From JBBQBQ01 sp038317685 (GTDB lineage Bacteria > Desulfobacterota > Desulfuromonadia > Desulfuromonadales > DDH964): a stretch of DNA of 10,145 bases. Location: contig JBBQBQ010000120.1 of assembly GCA_038317685.1 (NCBI GenBank), positions 1 through 10,145 on the forward strand. The letters run 5' to 3'. Shown here piece after piece: positions 1 to 7,892 of the stretch (its first letter is position 1; each line of letters opens with the position of its first letter). A program made the position numbers and the translations under genes. The notes under the pieces are model-generated. The model was not told the origin of the DNA. It searched no databases and worked only from the letters and a program-made list of their open reading frames with translations.

Positions 1-382
1 GGATGGTGCCGACAAAGCGCAGCAGGGTCGCCAGATGATCGGGGAGTTCGGCGCCGCCGGCGAAGCCGTGCTCCTTGAAGAGCTGCTGCAGGCGGATCAG
101 GAAGAAGGTTCGCTGCTGGCTTTCTCCGCAGAGGAGGTAACCGACATAGGGGTGGCAGACCGGCTGCAGATCGAAGGTCGCGGTGAAGAGCTCCTCCAGC
201 CGGGACCGGTCCTGAAACTGCAGAAAGGTCGCGAAGCGGGCCATCGCCGGCGCCGCCGCCGAATCAAGTTGCCGCAGCCGGTCGGCGCAGGCGCTTGCCG
301 TCGTCCGGACGGCGTTGTCGGGATAGGTCAGCAACGCCGCGAAAACTCGGCAGACGTCCTGTCGTTCGGAGAAGGTCGCCAT
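1..382 (-). CDS. narJ: NarJ, nitrate reductase molybdenum-cofactor assembly chaperone (partial, C-terminus beyond left edge)
   Basis: The first 127 residues are in the window and the frame is open to the left edge. NarJ is a cytoplasmic TorD/NarJ-family chaperone that binds apo-NarG and is needed for cofactor and Fe-S insertion before the NarGH complex attaches to NarI; it is not part of the final enzyme. Residues 62-86 (LEELFTATFD... followed by LLCGES) and the ELPDHL motif at 112-117 line up with my recollection of E. coli NarJ (SELFDRGR, HGES, ELPDHL), in the same order and at similar spacing. The ATG at 382-380 lies 2 nt after the narH stop, with GGTGGTG just upstream as a modest ribosome site inside the end of narH, so translation is probably coupled. 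narI would be expected immediately beyond the window. Another TorD-like chaperone is possible, but the position after narH makes NarJ by far the best call. Confidence 0.93.
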   Translation of the reverse strand, partial: MATFSERQDVCRVFAALLTYPDNAVRTTASACADRLRQLDSAAAPAMARFATFLQFQDRSRLEELFTATFDLQPVCHPYVGYLLCGESQQRTFFLIRLQQLFKEHGFAGGAELPDHLATLLRFVGTI

Positions 383-384
383 GC

Positions 385-1872
<1,488 letters not shown>

Positions 1873-1913
1873 GGATTATCTCCCCATTCCTCAACCGAAA
1901 CGAAATTTCCGCG

Positions 1914-1978
1914 GTAGGGGCGCGATTCATCGCGCCCGATCTTCGTCGCATTCCGGGCGCGATCAATCGCGCCCCTAC
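1914..1978. repeat. Large imperfect inverted repeat (BIME/REP-like) in the narG-narH gap
   Basis: Two 25-nt arms (1914-1938 and 1954-1978) are inverted copies that differ at one position, around a 15-nt spacer (1939-1953). The outer ends read GTAGGGGCGCGAT and ATCGCGCCCCTAC. Each arm is itself nearly palindromic (GGGCGCGAT, 2 nt, ATCGCGCCC), so the transcript can form either two adjacent hairpins or one very long one. The element starts 12 nt after the narG stop and ends 28 nt before the narH ribosome site. No run of U follows on the transcribed strand, so it does not look like an intrinsic terminator. The form (two mirrored GC-rich palindromes flanked by GTAGGGG/CCCCTAC) resembles dispersed repetitive extragenic palindromes. 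Likely effects, by inference, are protection of the upstream narG message from 3' decay or tuning of the NarG:NarH ratio. Confidence 0.9.
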
Positions 1979-1990
1979 GATGGTCTGTCG

Positions 1991-4900
1991 TCACCATTGC
2001 GGCTCCCCTTTGAGTTTGCGCACCAGGATGAAGGTGTCGCGATTGGCGCCGGTCGGTCCCCAATAGTTCCAGCTGTAGGTGAACTGGCCGTAGCCGCCCA
2101 GCATCAGGTTCGGCTTGAGGCGGATCCGGTTGAGGCTGTTGTGGCCGCCGGCCCTCTTGTTGCCGCGCAATGGCGATTTGGGGATGTCGATGGTCCGTTC
2201 GGTGGCGTGATAGAGGAAGGAGATCCCCCGCGGTAGCCGCGAGCTGACAATGGCGCGGGTGACGACCACGCCGTGGTCGTTGTAGACCTCGACCCAGTCA
2301 TTGTCGACCACGCCGATCTGGGCGGCGTCCTGTTCGTTGAGCCAGAAAGGGTGACAGCCGCGGGACAGGGTCAGCATGCGATGGTTGTCGCTGTAGGTGC
2401 TGTGGATGCTCCACTTGCCGTGGGGGGTCAGGTAGTTGAGCATGATGCTCTGCCGGTCGCCGCTGCCGGTGGCGAGAAAATCCTGCAGGGTGCCGTGGTC
2501 CGGCTTCGGCTTGTAGGTCGGCAGATGCTCGCCGGCCGCGATATAGCCCTGGTGGTCGAGGTAGAAATGCTGGCGGCCGGTCAAGGTCCGCCAGGGGACG
2601 AGCTTTTCGACGTTGAGACAGTAGGCCGAATAAGCGCGGCCGTTGTCGCTCAGGCCGCTCCAGATCGGGCTGTTGAGGAGCCGGCGCGGCTGGCGATCGA
2701 GATCGGCAAAGGTGGTGCGCACGCCGCGGGTTGACACCGCCAGATCGGTCAGCGGCAGGCCGACCTTCTTCTCCTCGGCGGCGAAGGCACGGAAGGCCAT
2801 TTCGCCGTTGGTTTCGGGGGCGAGCTTGAGAATCACCTCGGCGGCGTCCCGGGCTTCGATGAGCCCCGGGTAGCGCTTGCCGCCCCATTCCACGCTCTTG
2901 TCGTCGGCGGCCATCTCGTCGTAGTAATCCTCGATCGGCCAGGACAGGCCGTGGGCGCCGAGGCCGGCCCTCGCTCCGGGGCCGAAGGAGATGAAGCGGT
3001 TGTAAAGGTTCTTGTAGTCGCGCTCGACGACCACCAGGCCGGGCATGGTCTGGCCGGGGATCGGCTCGCATTCCCCCTTGCTCCAGTCCTTGATTTCGAA
3101 CTGGGCCATTTCGGCCGGGGTGTCGTGCTGCAGCGGCACGGCGACGAGGTCGCGCACCGGTTCCGGTAGATGGATCTCGGCCAGCTCGCTGACCTTTTTG
3201 GCCAGCCCCTTGAAGATGTCCCAGTCGCTCTTCGACTCCCAGCAGGGGGGCACCGCCGCCTGCAGGGGGTGGATGAAGGTGTGCATGTCTGTGGTGTTGA
3301 GGTCGTCCTTCTCATACCAGGTGGCGGTCGGCAGGACGATGTCGGAGTAGAGCGCCGAGGTGTCCATGCGGAAGTTGATGTCGACCACCAGGTCGAGCTT
3401 TCCCTGGGGAGCCTCCTTATGCCACTTGACCTCCTTCACAAACTCTTCGGCGGTTTCGGGGGCGATGCTGTTGGTATGGGTGCCGAGGTAATGCTTGAGG
3501 AAATATTCATGGCCCTTGGCACTCGACATCAGGGCGTTGCCGCGCCAGATGATCCAGAGCCGCGGCCAGTTCTCAGGCGCATCGGGGTCTTCAACGGCAA
3601 ACTTCATCTGCTTTTCGGCCAGCTGTCTGACGGTCCAATCGACGATCTCCTGGGGGGTGCCGGCGCCGGCGGCTTCGGCCTGCCTGACAACCTCCATCGG
3701 GCTGCGGTCAAACTGGGGGTAGAAGGGAAGCCAGCCGTTGCGGACCGCCCGGACCTGATGGTCCATGGTATGCCCTCCGGTGATCTGGTTTTCCTCGGCC
3801 ACCGGGTTGATCCGGGCCTCGTCGCTGGTGCGCTCGTAGCGCCACTGGTCGGTATGCACGTAGTGGTAGGAGGGGGCGTTCTGGAAGCGGGGGGGCTTTA
3901 CCCAGTCGAGGGCGCCCATGATCGTCGCCCAGGGTGCCGCCGGCGCCAGTTTCTCCTGTCCGACGTAATGGTTGAGACCGCCGCCGTTTTTGCCGACGCA
4001 GCCGCAGAGCATCAGGGCGACGATGCCGGCCCGGTAGGTCAGGTTGGCGTGGTACCAGTGGTTGACGCCGGCCCCGATGATGATCGAGCACTTCCCTCCG
4101 GTCTTCTCGGCGGTCGCGGCCCATTCGCGGGCGAACTGAATCACGTTGGCGCGGTCGATGCCGGTATATTTTTCCTGCCAGGCCGGGGTGTAGACACCCG
4201 CTTCGGCATCGTAGCCCACCGGGTAGTCCCCGGCCAGCCCGCGGCCGACTCCGAACTGGGCCATCAGCAGATCGAAGACGGTGGTGACCGCGACTCGGCC
4301 GTGGGCGGTTTCCAGGTAACGCACCGGGACCCCGCGCCGGACCGAATGGCAGCTCGAAAAATCGTCAAAGTCAACCGGCAGGATCGCTTCGTGGTCTTCC
4401 AGCAGGGAGAGCGCCGGCGCGAGTTCGGAGCCGTCCCGCCCGTCCTTCATCTGCAGGTTCCATTCGCCCTTCTTCGCTTGCCAGCGGAAGCCGAGAGTCC
4501 CGAGGGGCATGCGCGGCTGGCGGCTGGTCTCATCCCAGACCAGATATTTGAAGCCGCCGTTCTCTTCCTGACCGTAGCTTTCCAATTCACCGGCCCTGGC
4601 CATGCGCCCGGCGCTGTAAACCCCGCCCTGTTCCTTCAGCTCGATGAGAAAGGGGGTGTCGGTGAAGCGCTTGAGGTAATCGATGAAATAGGGGGTCTTG
4701 GCCTGGTGGTGAAATTCGTTGAGGATGACATGGTTGACCGCCATCCAGAAAGCGCCGTCCTGCCCGGCATGGGCCGGGATCCACCAGTCGGCGAATTTCG
4801 ACGACATGCTGAAATCGGGGGAAAGGACCGTGACTTTGGTGCCGTTATGGCGCGCCTCGGAGAGGAAGTGAACATCCGGAGTCCGGGTCATGCCGGGGTT

Positions 4901-5614
4901 GGAGCCCATGACGGCGATGTATTTGCTGTTGTACCAGTCGGCACTTTCGGCGACATCGGTCTGCTCGCCCCAGACCTCGGGGGAAGCATTCGGCAGATCG
5001 CAGTACCAATCGTAGAAGCTGAGATTGGCGCCCCCCATCAGCTGCATGAAACGTGAGCCGCCGGCGAAGCTGAGCATCGACATGGCCGGGATCGGCGAGA
5101 AGCCGACCAGACGGTCGGCACCGTATTTCTTGATGGTGTAGATCGAGGCGGCGGCGATCATCTCTTCGACTTCGTCCCAGCTGGCGCGCCGAAAGCCGCC
5201 CTTGCCGCGCGCCTGCTGATAGCTCTTGCGGCTCGCCGGGTTTTCCATGATCGAAGTCCAGGCGGCGACCGGATCGCCATGCTTGGCCTTGGCCGCCCGC
5301 CACAGGTCGGCCAGCACGCCGCGCAGGTACGGGTACTTGATGCGTAGCGGGCTGTAGAGGTACCAGGAGAAAGAAATGCCGCGCTGGCAGCCGCGAGGTT
5401 CATAGGGAGGGAGCCCCGGCTCGAGCTCGGGGTAATCGGTCGCCTGCAGCTCCCAGCCGACGATGCCGTCCTTGACATGGACGTTCCAGGAACAACCGCC
5501 GGTGCAGTTGACGCCATGGGTGCTGCGCACCACTTTGTCGCATTGGTTGCGGTTGCGGTAGAACTCCTCCCAGACCCTCGATTTCGGGTCGACGATATCT
5601 TTGATCCAGCTCAT
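1991..5614 (-). CDS. narG: NarG, respiratory nitrate reductase alpha (catalytic) subunit
   Basis: This 1207-residue protein (E. coli NarG is about 1247) is a molybdopterin oxidoreductase of the DMSO-reductase superfamily that reduces nitrate to nitrite at a bis-MGD molybdenum centre. The N-terminal FS0 cluster ligands are all present as H33, C37, C41 and C76 (STHGVNCTGGC ... EPRGC); the histidine ligand is typical of NarG. The YDWYCDLPNASP block at 201-212 contains D206, matching the aspartate that coordinates Mo in E. coli NarG. Later blocks such as GAGVNHWYHANL, YSDIVLPTATWYEKDD and HSTYSDN also match NarG closely. The N-terminus is about 17 residues shorter than in E. coli and shows no twin-arginine signal, consistent with a cytoplasm-facing enzyme. 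The ATG overlaps the stop of the upstream cytochrome gene (ATGA) and has AAGGTGAG (5620-5627) 5 nt before it. It is a single uninterrupted frame with no sign of decay. Confidence 0.98.
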   Translation of the reverse strand: MSWIKDIVDPKSRVWEEFYRNRNQCDKVVRSTHGVNCTGGCSWNVHVKDGIVGWELQATDYPELEPGLPPYEPRGCQRGISFSWYLYSPLRIKYPYLRGVLADLWRAAKAKHGDPVAAWTSIMENPASRKSYQQARGKGGFRRASWDEVEEMIAAASIYTIKKYGADRLVGFSPIPAMSMLSFAGGSRFMQLMGGANLSFYDWYCDLPNASPEVWGEQTDVAESADWYNSKYIAVMGSNPGMTRTPDVHFLSEARHNGTKVTVLSPDFSMSSKFADWWIPAHAGQDGAFWMAVNHVILNEFHHQAKTPYFIDYLKRFTDTPFLIELKEQGGVYSAGRMARAGELESYGQEENGGFKYLVWDETSRQPRMPLGTLGFRWQAKKGEWNLQMKDGRDGSELAPALSLLEDHEAILPVDFDDFSSCHSVRRGVPVRYLETAHGRVAVTTVFDLLMAQFGVGRGLAGDYPVGYDAEAGVYTPAWQEKYTGIDRANVIQFAREWAATAEKTGGKCSIIIGAGVNHWYHANLTYRAGIVALMLCGCVGKNGGGLNHYVGQEKLAPAAPWATIMGALDWVKPPRFQNAPSYHYVHTDQWRYERTSDEARINPVAEENQITGGHTMDHQVRAVRNGWLPFYPQFDRSPMEVVRQAEAAGAGTPQEIVDWTVRQLAEKQMKFAVEDPDAPENWPRLWIIWRGNALMSSAKGHEYFLKHYLGTHTNSIAPETAEEFVKEVKWHKEAPQGKLDLVVDINFRMDTSALYSDIVLPTATWYEKDDLNTTDMHTFIHPLQAAVPPCWESKSDWDIFKGLAKKVSELAEIHLPEPVRDLVAVPLQHDTPAEMAQFEIKDWSKGECEPIPGQTMPGLVVVERDYKNLYNRFISFGPGARAGLGAHGLSWPIEDYYDEMAADDKSVEWGGKRYPGLIEARDAAEVILKLAPETNGEMAFRAFAAEEKKVGLPLTDLAVSTRGVRTTFADLDRQPRRLLNSPIWSGLSDNGRAYSAYCLNVEKLVPWRTLTGRQHFYLDHQGYIAAGEHLPTYKPKPDHGTLQDFLATGSGDRQSIMLNYLTPHGKWSIHSTYSDNHRMLTLSRGCHPFWLNEQDAAQIGVVDNDWVEVYNDHGVVVTRAIVSSRLPRGISFLYHATERTIDIPKSPLRGNKRAGGHNSLNRIRLKPNLMLGGYGQFTYSWNYWGPTGANRDTFILVRKLKGEPQW

Positions 5615-6147
5615 CGCAGCTCACCTTTTCGGTTAGAGGCCCGCTCCACCAACGGCCGCCGTACACCCTGCAGCCGTCCCCAGCCGCTCACCAGCAACAG
5701 GGCCAGGACGATCAGGACCCCGCCGGCCACCTCGCCCAGCAGCAATCGGGTCCTGACCACCGGGGTGCCGCTAACCCTGGCAAAATAGGCCCCGAGGTCG
5801 AGCTGCTCGTCCGCCGTCAAGGGCCGGGTCTCATAGATCGGCGCCATGCTCGGGAACGGCAGGCTTTCGAGGATGCCGGCGACGCCGTCCGCGCCGTAGC
5901 TCTCATGGATTTTCGTCAGGTCGGGGCCGAAGCTGGCGCCGCCGGCCAGTCCGACCCCGGCGATGCCGTGGCAGCCGAGGCAGGGTGCGCCGCCGTTGGC
6001 CAGGGGCGTTTCGCCGGTAAAGAGCCTGGCACCCCGGTCGGCGTTGCCGCCGGCGTCGGGCGTCGGTGGTTGGCTGGCCACCGGCGCTGCCAGCAGCAGC
6101 AACCCGGCCAGCAGGACGGCGACCCTTGTCAATTCTTGTCTCAACAT
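5611..6147 (-). CDS. Membrane-anchored monohaem cytochrome c, first gene of the nar operon
   Basis: This 178-residue protein has an N-terminal export signal (about residues 1-25, hydrophobic VAVLLAGLLLLAAPVAS). A small cytochrome c domain follows, with one haem motif C56-L-G-C59-H60. M101 in FPSMAPIY is a likely sixth ligand, followed by the typical LTADEQLDLGAYFA helix. A C-terminal membrane span (about 137-156, LLLGEVAGGVLIVLALLLV) precedes an Arg/Lys-rich tail (GRLQGVRRPLVERASNRK). The topology is therefore a periplasmic haem domain held by a C-terminal anchor with its tail in the cytoplasm. The ATG is preceded by GAGGTG (6153-6158) with a 5-nt gap, and the stop overlaps the narG start, so the two are translationally coupled. 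The role is inferred: an electron carrier linked to the nitrate reductase, comparable in position to cytochromes found in some nar operons such as NarC of Thermus, but with one haem rather than two. I leave the symbol blank because orthology is not shown. Confidence 0.88.
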   Translation of the reverse strand: MLRQELTRVAVLLAGLLLLAAPVASQPPTPDAGGNADRGARLFTGETPLANGGAPCLGCHGIAGVGLAGGASFGPDLTKIHESYGADGVAGILESLPFPSMAPIYETRPLTADEQLDLGAYFARVSGTPVVRTRLLLGEVAGGVLIVLALLLVSGWGRLQGVRRPLVERASNRKGELR

Positions 6148-6372
6148 GGTTTCACCTCGCTTGGTCAGAGCAAAACAGCGCGGTCAGGCGAACTCTCCGG
6201 AACAGGTTCAAGATGGGCATCGGTTTGTAGCTGCTATCTAATCAATGTCAGTGGTGGCAACTTCAGCAGCAGGTGGCTAAAGGTTTTTCGGCTCGTCGGA
6301 ACCTTCATCAGGTCATCCGGGCCAGAGGGGACTGGTCAGACGAGCATTTCATGCCTGTGCATTTGTACGTGC
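6148..6372 (-). other. Long 5' leader of the nar operon
   Basis: About 220 nt lie between the predicted nar start site and the cytochrome gene. I see no tRNA, recognisable riboswitch or clear hairpin-plus-U terminator. Two tiny minus-strand frames exist: 6234-6308 (24 codons, starting MKVPTSRKTF) and 6152-6220 (22 codons, starting MPILNLFRRV, ending inside the ribosome site of the cytochrome gene). Neither has a good ribosome site, and I do not call them genes. Confidence 0.4.
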
Positions 6373-6374
6373 TC

Positions 6375-6380
6375 ACCATA
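6375..6380 (-). promoter_or_regulatory. Candidate -10 element of the nar operon promoter
   Basis: On the minus strand this reads TATGGT, matching 4 of 6 bases of TATAAT. Its centre (6377.5) lies 32 bp from the centre of the FNR-like site (6409.5). That is the spacing expected when the activator sits at -41.5. This predicts transcription starting near 6368, on a G, and a leader of about 220 nt before the cytochrome gene. No start-site data are available, so this is a geometric prediction. Confidence 0.5.
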
Positions 6381-6402
6381 AAACGCTTTTTGAAATCCAA
6401 AT

Positions 6403-6416
6403 TTGATATGGGTCAA
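6403..6416. promoter_or_regulatory. FNR/CRP-family operator in the nar-moeA divergent region
   Basis: The site reads TTGAT-ATGG-GTCAA, matching 9 of the 10 conserved positions of the FNR consensus TTGAT-N4-ATCAA, in an AT-rich patch (AAAT before, TTTG after). FNR, and the nitric-oxide-responsive DNR/NnrR and other CRP/FNR-family regulators, use essentially this sequence, so the sequence cannot say which protein binds. The location between the nar operon and moeA fits anaerobic or nitrogen-oxide control. Minus-strand geometry is ideal for activation of the nar operon. On the plus strand TTTATT (6438-6443; 4 of 6 to TATAAT but lacking the key second-position A) lies 31 bp from the site centre, so moeA might be activated from the same box. 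Confidence 0.7.
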
Positions 6417-6456
6417 TTTGCGACGAATTAGTTCTCATTTATTTCACCAAGAAGGT

Positions 6457-6595
6457 TTGAATCCCCTGGCGCTTGGGATTACAATGCGTCCTGGTCAAAT
6501 CGAACCCGTCCCGGGAACGGTCGCCGTCGCTCCCGGGAAACCCGGTGGCCCTTGAATCCCAACATTTTGCTGCGCGGCCGCGCGGTCCGAAGGAC
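6457..6595 (+). promoter_or_regulatory. Structured leader of moeA with mutually exclusive helices (candidate cis-regulatory RNA)
   Basis: A strong internal hairpin pairs 6509-6516 with 6531-6538 (TCCCGGGA on both sides), extended by ACGG (6517-6520) with CCGT (6524-6527) around a TCG loop and a 3-nt bulge. An outer helix encloses it: TTGGGATT (6473-6480) pairs with AATCCCAA (6555-6562). The same GGGATT (6475-6480) can instead pair with AATCCC at 6460-6465 to form a local 6-bp hairpin. The two alternatives exclude each other because TTGAATCCC occurs as a direct repeat at 6457-6465 and 6552-6560. Near the gene, GTCC (6585-6588) can pair with GGAC (6592-6595), partly covering the ribosome site GAAGGA (6589-6594). 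This arrangement is what a riboswitch or protein-responsive leader looks like. A molybdenum-cofactor riboswitch is an obvious hypothesis for moeA, but I could not match its consensus from memory. Confidence 0.45.
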
Positions 6596-6599
6596 TTTC

Positions 6600-7799
6600 A
6601 TGCTGACCTACGATCAAGCCCTGCAGCTCATTATCGACACCGTCCAACCCCTCCCTCCCGTCGAGGCGGCGCTGGCCGGCGCCGCGGGCAAAGTCCTGGC
6701 CGAACCGGTGACGGCCCGCTGGGATCTCCCCGGCGCCGACAACGCCGCCATGGACGGCTTCGCCCTGGCCGGAGCCGGGGTCGCCGCCGGCCGGACCTTG
6801 CCGGTCTCCGGCTTCCTCCCCGCCGGAGCTGCCCCTGCCGGTCCGGTTGCTCCCGGCCAGGCGGTGCGGATCATGACCGGGGCGCCGCTTCCGCAAGGGT
6901 GCGACACCGTCGTCCCCTTCGAGGAGACGGAGGTGGCTGAAGGGAGTGTGCGTTTGCTGAGGGACCTTCAGGTCGGCCAGCACGTGCGCCGCAAGGGGGA
7001 GGAATTCCGGGCCGGGGAGGTGATCCTGCCGGCCGGTACTCTTCTGCAGCCGGGGGAGATCGGCCTGTTGGCTTCTGCCGGAGCCGCCCGGATCCGGGTC
7101 CGCCCGACGCCGCGGGTTGCGGTCCTCTCGACCGGCGACGAACTGATCGAGGTCGGACAGCAGCCGGGGCCGGGGCAGATCGTCAACTCCAACGCTTATC
7201 TGCTGGCGGCCCGTCTGGGGGAGGAAGGCTATCCGGTGCGGATTCTCGGCGCCGCCCGTGACAACCCCGGTGACCTGCGCCGGCAACTCGAGGAAGCCGG
7301 GGATGTCGACCTGCTGCTGACGACCGGCGGCGTCTCCATTGGCGACCATGATTTCGTCCAGCAGACGATCATCGAACTCGGCTACCGGGTCATCTTCTGG
7401 AAGGTGGCGATCAAGCCGGGGAAGCCGGTCCTGTTTGCGGCCCGGGGTGCCCGCCCCTTCTTCGGTCTCCCCGGGAACCCGGCCGCCACCGCCGCCACCT
7501 TCGAACTCTTCGTGCGCCCCGCGCTGCGCCGTTTGGCCGGCCACCCCAACCCCCACAGTCCGCAGCTGCAGGCGACCCTCGCCGCAGCCATCAAGGGGGA
7601 CAAGCGGCAAAGATTTATCTGGGGACGGCTCGATGGGATCGATGGCCAGTACCAATTCATTCCGGCCCCGACCCAAGGTTCAGGGCAGAACCGCTGCATG
7701 CAGCAATCGACGGCCCTCCTGCCGGTCCCCGCCGACAGCCCCGGCCTCGCCGCCGGCGCGATCGTCAAGGTGATCCTGCTGCGGCTCCCTCGGGGCTGA
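6600..7799 (+). CDS. moeA: MoeA, molybdopterin molybdenumtransferase
   Basis: MoeA inserts molybdate into adenylylated molybdopterin in the cytoplasm, the last common step before the bis-MGD cofactor used by NarG. The 399-residue protein (E. coli MoeA is about 411) shows the family blocks in order: ADNAAMDGFAL (46-56, with D52), RIMTGAPLPQGCDTVVPFE (90-108), VLSTGDELIEVG (175-186), TTGGVSIGDHDFV (241-253), the IKPGKP motif (271-276) and FGLPGNPAA (288-296), then the small C-terminal beta domain (about 320-399). I chose the ATG at 6600 because MLTYDQAL matches typical MoeA N-termini and GAAGGA lies 5 nt upstream. An upstream in-frame ATG at 6552 would add 16 residues without family similarity and falls inside the leader structure. 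It is divergent from the nar operon, sharing the control region, which fits joint supply of enzyme and cofactor. Confidence 0.96.
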   Translation: MLTYDQALQLIIDTVQPLPPVEAALAGAAGKVLAEPVTARWDLPGADNAAMDGFALAGAGVAAGRTLPVSGFLPAGAAPAGPVAPGQAVRIMTGAPLPQGCDTVVPFEETEVAEGSVRLLRDLQVGQHVRRKGEEFRAGEVILPAGTLLQPGEIGLLASAGAARIRVRPTPRVAVLSTGDELIEVGQQPGPGQIVNSNAYLLAARLGEEGYPVRILGAARDNPGDLRRQLEEAGDVDLLLTTGGVSIGDHDFVQQTIIELGYRVIFWKVAIKPGKPVLFAARGARPFFGLPGNPAATAATFELFVRPALRRLAGHPNPHSPQLQATLAAAIKGDKRQRFIWGRLDGIDGQYQFIPAPTQGSGQNRCMQQSTALLPVPADSPGLAAGAIVKVILLRLPRG

Positions 7800-7824
7800 C
7801 GCCCGCAGGATCGGCCGCCAGGTC

Positions 7825-7853
7825 TTGACCGTCGGGGCGTTTCCGGCTAGATT
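7825..7853 (+). promoter_or_regulatory. Sigma70-like promoter upstream of the ABC transporter ATPase pair
   Basis: TTGACC (7825-7830; 5 of 6 to TTGACA) and TAGATT (7848-7853; 4 of 6 to TATAAT) are separated by exactly 17 bp in the 93-nt gap after moeA. Transcription would start near 7860, giving a leader of about 33 nt. It suggests the transporter genes are transcribed independently of moeA. No clear intrinsic terminator separates them, so read-through from moeA remains possible. Confidence 0.55.
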
Positions 7854-7892
7854 GCACCCGTCCCTTAACCCATCACCGGCCCTGGACTCCCT

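Noticed and set aside
1914..1978. Intrinsic terminator between narG and narH
   Set aside because: The hairpins are strong but no U-run follows on the transcribed strand, and narH must be expressed with narG.
3170..5056. 628-codon open frame on the plus strand opposite narG
   Set aside because: It lies wholly antisense to a clearly real narG; its translation has no recognisable domain, and such frames are common opposite GC-rich genes.
6467..6482. Possible sigma54 promoter (TGGCGC...) ahead of moeA
   Set aside because: The GG and GC elements do not fall at the -24/-12 spacing with a TTGC-like box, so the match is superficial.
6552..6599. Upstream ATG adding 16 residues to MoeA
   Set aside because: No ribosome site, no family similarity, and it falls in the structured leader; ATG at 6600 has GAAGGA at proper spacing.
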